64,000 nucleotides of DNA from assembly GCF_000340215.1 (NCBI RefSeq), contig NW_006921532.1:6662550-6726549 (forward strand), given 5' to 3'. This DNA is from Pseudocercospora fijiensis CIRAD86 (taxonomy: Eukaryota > Ascomycota > Dothideomycetes > Mycosphaerellales > Mycosphaerellaceae). The notes beneath the pieces were generated by a model. That model saw nothing but the letters and a program-made list of their open reading frames with translations. It was not told the origin of the DNA and did no database searches. The position numbers and the translations under genes were made by a program. Numbering within the stretch: the stretch's first letter is position 1; every line of letters begins with the position of its first letter. Below, one piece after another: positions 56,346-64,000 of the stretch.

Positions 56346-59300
56346 CCGCACTAACTGTTAGCCTCGTGCGGCGTAAGACCATCGACATTGTGCTAGCTAT
56401 AATACGCTCCTACCTTATATAGGATACGAAGGGCACTATCTATTAAACTAAGGTTATACTAGATCTAGGAAATTCAGTTAGTGCCCTTATTAGCTATCGC
56501 CTAGCTAAGCAATTAGACCTTCGACAACTGCCGAAGACTGACCTACTAACCCTTGCTTAGTTTAATAACGCTCGGTACTTAACCTATAGGGCCTACTATA
56601 TTCCTATAGCTCTAAAGGACGACCTCGGGAATAAGCGCCTACTAGATTTTACTGCCTACGTAGTAGACATAGACAGCCTCCTATCTAAGATTGTTATTAG
56701 CAACCCTGTTCTTAAGTACTATACTATAGTTATAGACTTAGGCAGTTAATAGTAGCAATTTAGAATCGCTAGGAAAGAGGACATTAAACACATCGATATT
56801 AGCGAGTGCCCTAACGATATTAGGGTCCTATTCATCGGCAACCTAATACCTGCCGCAGCTAACCTAATAGTCGACCTATTAGGCGATAACGATAAGCCTA
56901 TGCCCCCTAATAGCATAGACTCTAATTAGCTTGCTCGCATACCGGAGCCTATTCGAGAAACCTATATTAATGTGTTTAAACACTACTTAGCATCGACATT
57001 GCCTATATTTAAAGAGACGGATTATAAGATTGATATTATAGAGGGCAAGGAGGTCCCTTTTAGCCCCCTCTACAACCTTAGTAAACGAGAGCTTACTATA
57101 TTACGTAAGTACCTAGAGGAAAACCTAGCTAATAGTCGCATTCGGTATAGTAACAGCCCTGCTAGCGCCCCTATCCTATTCGTACTAAAGAAGGATAGTA
57201 GCCTACGCCTATATATTAATTATCGTAGGCTTAACGCTATTACTATTAAAGACCGCTGTCTACTTCCTCTTATTAATAAGACCCTCGATCGCCTTTCTAG
57301 TGCTTACTACTATACTATATTAGACATTAAGGATGTATACTATCGTATCCGCATCCGTAAGGGTAATAAATAGAAAACAGCCTTCCGTACCTGCTATAGC
57401 TATTTCGAGTATTTAGTTATGCTATTTAGGCTAGCTAATGCCCCTACTATATTCTAGTCCTATATCAATCGGGCCCTATTAGGCCTATTAGATTACCTCT
57501 ATATAGTTTACCTAGATAACATCCTAGTTTATATCTACTTACCTAATATTGCGGAGTACTAGGCTATAGTCCGTAAGGTACTCGATCGCCTACGAGCCTA
57601 TAGCTTATATTGCAAGCCTTCTAAATGCACCTTTGCTACTAAAGAGGTATTATTCCTTAGCTTCCTCGTATTAACTAAGGGTGTTAAGGCTGATCCTAAT
57701 CGGATTAAAACCATTACTAAATAGCCTGTTCCTACGTTAATTAAGGAACTATAGTCGTTCCTCGGCTTCGCTAATTTCTATCGTCGCTTTATTAAGGGCT
57801 ATTTACGGCATGTAATGCCCCTAACTAAGCTTACTAAAACTAAGGCCAACCCAACTAGGGAGTTCAAATAGACTAATAGAGTATAAGCCGCTTTTAACGG
57901 CCTAAAGCAACGCTTTACTAATGTCCCCTTATTGTTCTATTTCGTGCTAAGCAAGTAGATCCGAATTAAGACTAACGCTTCACAGTTCGCTATATCGGCT
58001 ATTATATTATAGCAATTAGATAATAACTATTACTAGCACCCGATTGCCTTCTTTTTACGAAAGATGATCGATATAGAACGTCGATATAAGACCTACGAGT
58101 AAGAGCTCTTAGCAATCGTAGAAGCCTTTAAGCATTAGCGCTACTATCTTAATAGTGCTTAGCATACAATTCAGGTCTATACAGACTATAACAACCTCCG
58201 TAGCATTACTAAGGTTACTAGGGTTATAGGTCGATAGGCTAGATAGGCCGTCTACCTCGCCGGGTTTGATTTTAATGTATTATACTAGCTAGGCGTAAGT
58301 AACCCTACTAATAGCCTATCGAGGCGACCTAATTACGACAGCGAGACCTAATACATCAATTCTTTGTTTCCAACCCTATAGTATAAGATTGCTATAGCCC
58401 GTATTATTAATAAGTAAGCGCAGGATAAGCGGACTTCCGGACCCCGCGGCGATAACAAATACTATAGCAGAGTTGTCGTTCTTCTAGTATACGTTAAAAG
58501 AAAGGACGTAGATCGCTCGAGCTATAATAACTCGATTAAAGACATTGCTATCTATAGTAATAGCCTATATAGCGATAGCACTATAGAAGAGGTTATAGTA
58601 GTTCCGGCTACTAGTGCTATTAGATACATATAATACGTACCTCGTTCGATAGCACGGGTACTATTAAATAACCTTGCAAATAGGGATAGTTAATCGTTTA
58701 TAGATAAGCTGTTGCGTGCTTAGCAGAGGGACGCCTTTGCTATCGAGCGCATTAATAAGCTTGTAAGTAGACGGGCGACTCGATCTAGTAAGAGTAATAA
58801 CTAGTCGATCGACGACAAAGGTTACTTAAAGTTTAAGAGCAGATACTATATTCCCGCTAAACAATCGATTAGACAAGAGCTTTTAAAGAGGCACTATAAT
58901 AGTAAGCTCGCTAGTTACTATAGTATAGAGAGGTCGTACGAGTTACTATCGCGCATATACTACTAGCTAAATAGTAAGCGGCATATAAAGGAGTATATAT
59001 AGACCTATATAGTATACTAGCGAGTCAAAGCACTAAAGCACTTACTATTTAGCGAGTTGTCTTTACTTCCTGTTTCTAGGAAGCCATTTGCTAAGCTTAT
59101 AATAGACTTTATTATAGGCCTTCCGCCTGCTAAGCGTAGAGGCAGCAAGGATATGTATAATGCTATCCTTGTTATAGTAGATCGATTTACTAAAGGCGCT
59201 CGATATATCCCGGCGCGGAAAGATTAGACTACTATTAATATAGTAGAAGCGCTATAGAACAATATCTTCTATACCTATTAGGGGACCCCTAAGGAGATAG

Positions 59301-60232
59301 TGTCTAATCGTAGATCGACACTAATATCTTACTATTAGAGCGAGATTTGCTTGTAGCTAAGACTAAAGCATCGGCTATTAACAGCCTTCTATCTACAAAC
59401 TAACGGTTAAACAGAGAGGCAGAATGCCACCCTATAGCAGTACCTACGCAGTTACATTAACGAGAACCCTAACGACTAGGTCAACCTCCTATAACTAGCT
59501 AAATTCGTATACAATAACAGTGTCTACTTATCGACTAAGGTGTTACTATACATAGCTATAATAGGCTAGAACGCTGCTATGCTATAAGACCTACTATCGC
59601 TCGAGGCCGAGCGTAAGGAAAGGGAAGCGCGTTAAATACCCGAAACACTAGCGGCTATTAAGAGGGTTTAGAAGATGCGAGAAATCTATACTAAGATAGC
59701 CGAGAAGTTAACAAAGGCTTAAGAGTACTAAAAGACCTACTACGACAAGCACTATACGCTAATAACCTTTAAACAAGGCGATATAGTTATGCTAAGCACT
59801 AAGAACCTCCGTATCCGCAAGCACCTATTACCTAATAGCAAAACAAGGCCTAAGCTCGTACTAAGATATATTAGCCTATTCCGTATTCGAGAGGCTAAGG
59901 GCACACAGGCCTATTAGTTGTAGCTTCTACCTTATTACACTATCTATAATACCTTCTATATATCCCTCCTTAAGCCGTACTATCTACGCGAAGGGGATAA
60001 AGCCCCTGCTAAACACGAAGATATACTAGCGGATAGTAAAGAGCTATAGTCTATAGAACGTATTCTAAAGCACCGGACTAGGCAAGGCAAGAAGGAGTAC
60101 CTATTAAGATAGCAAGGCTATTTACCTGAATAGGACTTATAGGAAGCTAAAGGTTCTTTTAAAGACATAACTAAGTTGTTAGATAAGTATTAGACTAGTG
60201 TAAAGAACAAGAAGAAGGCTAAGGGCCTATAA
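56346..60232 (+). pseudogene. pol remnant of gypsy copy C
   Basis: Protease lies at about 56,450-56,740 and RT at about 56,990-58,050 (open piece 56,972-57,373). The catalytic box 'VYLDN' near 57,505-57,520 has Asn for the second Asp, as in copy A. RNase H runs to about 58,300, integrase ~58,810-59,640, and the chromodomain lies near 60,030-60,200. Stops from altered Gln/Trp codons throughout. Confidence 0.87.
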
Positions 60233-61460
60233 TGTCGCCTAGGAATAATACTATCCCCGGGGTGCTATTAGCTAACTAATTAGAGACAAGCAAGTATTAG
60301 TAATAGAGGATAATAAGACTATACTAGGCGCGCTACGACGCGTTAATTAATCAATCGTATACTCTTTTAAGGACTCTACCTCTCTACTAACGCGCCCTAT
60401 AGGTCCCCCTTTTATTCCTTTATTCTATCGAGGCCTCGAGACCTAGGCGATCGGCAAGGACGGCGCGGCCGGCGCAGCTATATTAGTAACGGTGTTGCGG
60501 AGTATATTGCTATTTAAGAAAGGAAGGACATAGCTATATTAGTAACGGTGTTGCCGAGTTGTTGTTAGTTAAAGAAGGAAATTAGAAGAAGGTAAAGTTA
60601 GCGCTAAGGCGACTAGCGCTACTATTATTAATATTACTTGCTATTATCGCTACGCCTATAGACACAACCTTACCTACACTACGAGCCTAAGGCACCTTTA
60701 ATTAAGACTTTAATCAAAAGCTTTAAGCCTATTAAAGGTTTAATCGAAACTTTAAGGCTAAGTTAAAACTTTAACTAAGTTAAAGGATTAAGCGACTAAT
60801 AGACTAACTAAGAGCAAAAACTATAGAGCTAAGCTAGCCGGGGTCGATCTTGCGGACAATAGGTTACTCCTCGATCTTTCTAACCCTTTAAGCGAGGCGA
60901 ACCTCTACTACTACACTTATAATAGCCTTTACCTATAGAAACTAGACGAGCTGTGTTTTTTCTAAAAAGATAAGATAAGATTAACAATTGAAGGCTGCTA
61001 AACCTAACTAATTAGGGCTAGCGAAACTACGAATAGTAATAGCCCTCGTAATAATAAGAACAAACCCTCGGAAGCGGACAACCCTCGGAAGCGGACATAG
61101 CTAGGTCTTTTAAAGTAGACGCAAAGAACTCGGTACGATATTACGTAGAACGGGGGCAGTGCTACAATACCCCGTATACCTACCTATTATAGCAGGGAAG
61201 GTGCGCTCGTATTATAATTAGTCGATAGTCCTTAATTCTTGTAGTTATATATCACTTTATTATATACAAGGATAGCGTAGTTAGAGTTAGACATTGTGCT
61301 ATATTAGAGGTAAGGTTTGACATAGTTACATAATCGGTAGTTAAGCGTTCAATTTAGCGCGGACTAAGCGGCCTATAGGACCTACTAAGTTAGCAGTAAC
61401 GGGGGTTAAGACTAGAACAAAGACCGGCTACGAGGGCGCGGCCTTTAGAAGGGAAGCGTA
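60233..61460 (+). other. 3' non-coding region of gypsy copy C
   Basis: Counterpart of 4,891-6,166. It contains the TTTAATTAA-type inverted pieces (60,690-60,790) and two CCCTCGGAAGCGGACA motifs (61,065-61,100). Two variants of the 54-bp unit lie near 60,478-60,590. Confidence 0.7.
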
Positions 61461-61657
61461 TATTAGGACTAAAGAGGTTATACGTAATTGGTATATAACC
61501 GGGCTCGAGTGAAGCTAGGGTCGTAATGCCTTAGGTAGGGCTTAGCGCTTAGTAATAGGCCAACTTGCCTGCCTTCCTCCCTCTCCTCGTAGCTCCTTAT
61601 CGAATACTACTCGTACCTACTACCACCCTATCTACCTGCTAATATACCCTTCTTATA
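61461..61657 (+). repeat. 3' LTR of gypsy copy C
   Basis: 197 bp. Followed by the AGGTA duplication (61,658-61,662), after which the copia frame resumes. Confidence 0.9.
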
Positions 61658-61662
61658 AGGTA

Positions 61663-62150
61663 CTAGACAGTCGTTAGAAGGATAGTTATTTAGCCTATTT
61701 AATAGACTAGTCGATTAGAAAGTAGCACGACAGTTAACTGTTACTAAATCTACGACTAAGACTAAGCTACTAGCTGCCTTATATATAGGCTTAGAACTAA
61801 TCTAGTAGAAGCGCTTCTTCGACAATATTAGCCTTACCTTAGATAGCCTTCCTATACTATATTGTAACAATATATAGACCCTACGCATTATTAAGGCAGA
61901 TACTAGTAAGCTAGACACTAAGCTTAGGTATGTAGATATTTATTAATATTAGCTACGCTAAGAATATAAATTAGGCCGTATATACTGCGAGTACCTAGCT
62001 ATATAGGATATGCCCGCCGATAGACTTACTAAACTCTATAGACTATAGAACTAATAGAGGTTTATATAGCAACTTAGACTATTAAGGCTACTAACTAATA
62101 GGCTGCAAAGTAAAATAGGATTAATACCTAAGGATATATAAGGAGGCAAC
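61663..62150 (+). pseudogene. Copia pol remnant, segment 4 (RNase H C-terminus)
   Basis: Last coding piece of the copia element. It reads 'ADTSKLDTKLRYVDIY' near 61,900-61,945 and 'DMPADRLTKLYR' near 62,010-62,045, the conserved end of copia RNase H (usual form K-I-D-Y-H and A-D-x-L-T-K). Confidence 0.85.
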
Positions 62151-63015
62151 TCTTCCTTTAACAACCTCTTCCTCTTTAGTAATACAAAGACAACTCTATA
62201 TAATAGGTAGTAGTAGCGCCCCCCCCTCTATTTGCTACTAATTATAACTAAGTCGATTAAATATACCTTTATCGATTAGCGCTAACAAAAGTGTCTAATA
62301 CGATAACGACGACTAATTAGAATAAAGGATTCAACCTTATCTTCTAATATAGACTAAACAAATAGTATAGGCAATCGTATAGGAAACTTTACCTTACGGG
62401 GTACGTTACTATCGCCTATATTATTACTTCGAACATTACTTCTACTAACTAATAATAAGTCTACGGCGATTATATTAGTGCTAGTAATAATAGTATAGTA
62501 GTCTTAGCTAAGGGTAGCGTCCTTAGTTTAAGTTACCTATCCTAATTCGTTAAATCTATTTAACTAATGTATATCCTTACTTAATCCTTCGTCTAATTAA
62601 ATAGACGCTACCTATACGATTGATCTAATAAACGATAGTAATAATATAAAGGGCTTAGTTCAATTTAATTAAACTAACTTTACTATACGATACGAGTACT
62701 TAGATAAGGCTTAATAGTATTAGTCTATACTTAGACTACGTAGGAAGACAATAGTTCCTAGTAATAGGGACTATATATAAAGGTATATATATAGTCCGGA
62801 TTATGTAACGATATCCTTCTAGGGTAATCGGGGTATAAAATAAAACTCTCTTATATATAGTATAGATTTAAACTATTTTTTTTATTGTTTTAATAAAGTA
62901 CTATATAAGAAGTCGAAAGGATTAATTTTTCTTTTGTTTATATATAAAGAAGCATTAACTACCTTACCTAAAACGGAAGGCAAGCCCCTTTCTTTTTATA
63001 TAAGCTAAGGGGGTA
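62151..63015 (+). other. Copia 3' non-coding region and polypurine tract
   Basis: About 0.86 kb without a readable frame. 62,250-62,314 resembles 25,354-25,420 of the Helentron. CTAAGGGGGTA (63,005-63,015), directly before the LTR, is the likely polypurine tract for plus-strand priming. Confidence 0.6.
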
Positions 63016-63185
63016 TATAACGCGTAAGCTTAGTTATATAATAGTACGTAACTTCTTAGTAGGAGAAGGATTTCTATACTATATTTTAGACTATAGAATA
63101 AGCAGAACATAGGCAATCAACGAAGCTATATTGAACAGCTAGCAAGGCAGTATTACGTAAGTAATCCACTGCGCTGTGCGTGATA
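63016..63185 (+). repeat. Right LTR of the copia element
   Basis: Begins TATAACGCG (TGTGACGCG with two G-to-A changes) and ends GTGATA. The outer end is unmutated while the inner end is fully mutated. Followed by CAGGC (63,186-63,190). Confidence 0.93.
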
Positions 63186-63716
63186 CAGGCAACAGAATAC
63201 CAATTACTAGCCGGCCTGTGCTCTGACGCACAAGGCAGCGATAAAGCACGAGCAAATGTCTGAAAGCCATGCAATACGACATCCACACTCATTCGCTGCC
63301 TTGACAACATTCTGATACCCTCAATGTTTAATCTCTAAACCAACCCTCGCTCGTGAAAGCCCGCACGTGCCAAGCATTTCCTGTTTCACGCCGTACGGCA
63401 ACCCCGTGCTCGTGTGGCTGACGACATCCTCCACTCCCACTTCCACGTCCACTGCCATACAACTGCTGCTGCTACAAATACAATACCACACCACGTTTCT
63501 TCACAGCACGACGCCACCGACGACAGACATCGCGCGCACCGAGCTCGAAAGCAGCCGACGCTCCTTTGTACATTTGCCCGCGGCTCGGCGAGGCGATCCG
63601 TACGAACTCCAGCAGGGTCACTTACAGACAAAGCCCACGGAGAAGAGCGAACCCGGGCCTGGGGATAAGAGAAGCGCCATATCGAAAGACGTACCAGACT
63701 CATACCGCTGCCCAAG
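63186..63716 (+). promoter_or_regulatory. Upstream region of the Rab GTPase gene
   Basis: Starts with the copia target duplication CAGGC, then normal host DNA to the ATG at 63,717. It is probably the promoter and 5' UTR. No TATA box is evident. Open frames here (63,086-63,727) are not supported as genes. The copia insertion has moved any elements further upstream more than 43 kb away. Confidence 0.5.
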
Positions 63717-64000
63717 ATGGCCGGCACCAGGAATTATGACTTTCTCGTACGTGGACACTTATCTCCAACACGCCAGAGGGCATTCACCAAGGTGGAATAG
63801 AAGTCGGCAGCAATCGTCTCGACACATAGGCGAGCCAGCAGGCGGCGATCCACGTCGCAAAATGCTACGGGGACATGCGCATAGACTGACCTGCTGTATC
63901 TCTACAGATCAAATTGCTGCTCATCGGCGACTCTGGCGTAGGCAAATCATGCTGTCTCCTGCGTTTCAGCGAAGACTCCTTCACGCCTTCTTTTATCACG
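63717..64000 (+). CDS. SEC4: Rab GTPase of the Sec4/Rab8 group (5' part)
   Basis: Exon 1 (63,717-63,746) encodes [10 protein letters not shown]. An intron at 63,747-63,907 starts GTACGT, has a branch site CTGAC at 63,886-63,890 and ends ACAG. Exon 2 runs from 63,908 to the window end and starts [19 protein letters not shown], with the P-loop GDSGVGKS, then [12 protein letters not shown] leading into switch I. This N-terminus is characteristic of fungal Sec4 (SrgA in Aspergillus). Sec4 is a membrane-anchored GTPase that directs secretory vesicles to the exocyst at the growing tip. The rest of the protein, including switch II and the C-terminal prenylation Cys, lies outside the window. Reading frame and splice sites look intact. 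The nearest alternative is another exocytic Rab. Confidence 0.93.

Larger units (their letters stand above)
54515..61657 (+). mobile_element. Ty3/gypsy chromovirus copy C, full length, RIP-degraded
   Basis: Complete structure: LTRs 54,515-54,711 and 61,461-61,657 (197 bp each) and the target duplication AGGTA at 54,510-54,514 and 61,658-61,662. Gag, pol and 3' non-coding region lie in the same order as copy A. A short perfect hairpin, CTACCCTT-T-AAGGGTAG (54,723-54,739), follows the 5' LTR. The best copy in the window for defining the family. Confidence 0.92.
19537..63185 (+). mobile_element. Ty1/copia element expanded to 43.6 kb by nested insertions
   Basis: Bounded by 170-bp LTRs (19,537-19,706 and 63,016-63,185) and the duplication CAGGC. 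Removing the Helentron (24,066-33,088), gypsy B with D inside (33,348-54,360) and gypsy C with its duplicated target (54,515-61,662) leaves about 6,465 bp, a normal copia size. Gag, integrase, reverse transcriptase and RNase H can be followed in order across four segments. All coding parts are saturated with RIP stops. It lies between NCA2 and the Rab gene, which were only about 0.6 kb apart before the insertion. Confidence 0.92.

Noticed and set aside
63086..63727. Open frames of 74, 84 and 113 aa upstream of SEC4
   Set aside because: They overlap the copia LTR or the SEC4 leader on both strands and show no domain.

Overview
The window comes from a filamentous ascomycete (Pezizomycotina). 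Two conserved fungal genes sit among transposons damaged by repeat-induced point mutation (RIP): long tracts have lost most CpA and TpG but keep CpG, and their reading frames are broken by TAG/TAA where Gln or Trp codons would be expected. I can read two host genes: an NCA2 family gene (17,420-19,444, plus strand) and the first two exons of a SEC4/Rab8-type Rab GTPase gene (63,717 to the window end, plus strand). Unique, normal-composition host DNA is otherwise limited to about 16,574-19,536 and 63,186-64,000, plus a small island at about 8,283-8,700.

Left part (1-16,573). A Ty3/gypsy chromovirus (copy A) enters from outside the window and ends with its 3' LTR at 6,167-6,362. Next come RIP-degraded DNA with unidentified minus-strand coding remnants, the small island, a tRNA-like gene with a large intron on the minus strand (8,907-9,065), and a 156-bp tandem array (9,125-9,690). 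A Helitron follows, with one long Rep/helicase reading frame (10,158-15,840). It is barely RIP-mutated: three nonsense codons and one frameshift interrupt about 1,890 codons.

Middle (16,574-19,536). This is the NCA2 gene. Its 5' end, including the start codon, is present as three identical 157-bp tandem copies. Because 157 is not a multiple of three, only the third start codon reads into the 674-codon gene.

Right part (19,537-63,185). One Ty1/copia element with 170-bp LTRs and the target duplication CAGGC lies 92 bp after the NCA2 stop codon. It has been expanded from about 6.5 kb to 43.6 kb by nested insertions. A Helentron-like element with asymmetric terminal inverted repeats is at 24,066-33,088. 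Gypsy copy B (minus strand) is at 33,348-54,360 and itself contains gypsy D (minus strand, 38,683-52,439, target duplication TATAG). Gypsy copy C (plus strand, target duplication AGGTA) is at 54,515-61,657. The copia reading frame can be followed in four pieces across these insertions. The insertion order is therefore copia first, then the Helentron, B and C in unknown order, with D after B.

Most notable points: the triplicated NCA2 start; element D, which carries an unrecognised reading frame of about 1,650 codons downstream of its chromodomain; RIP edges that fall inside the copia LTRs; and non-coding modules shared between the Helentron, the gypsy family and the copia tail. Distances, frames and motifs were read by eye, so domain limits in degraded elements are approximate.
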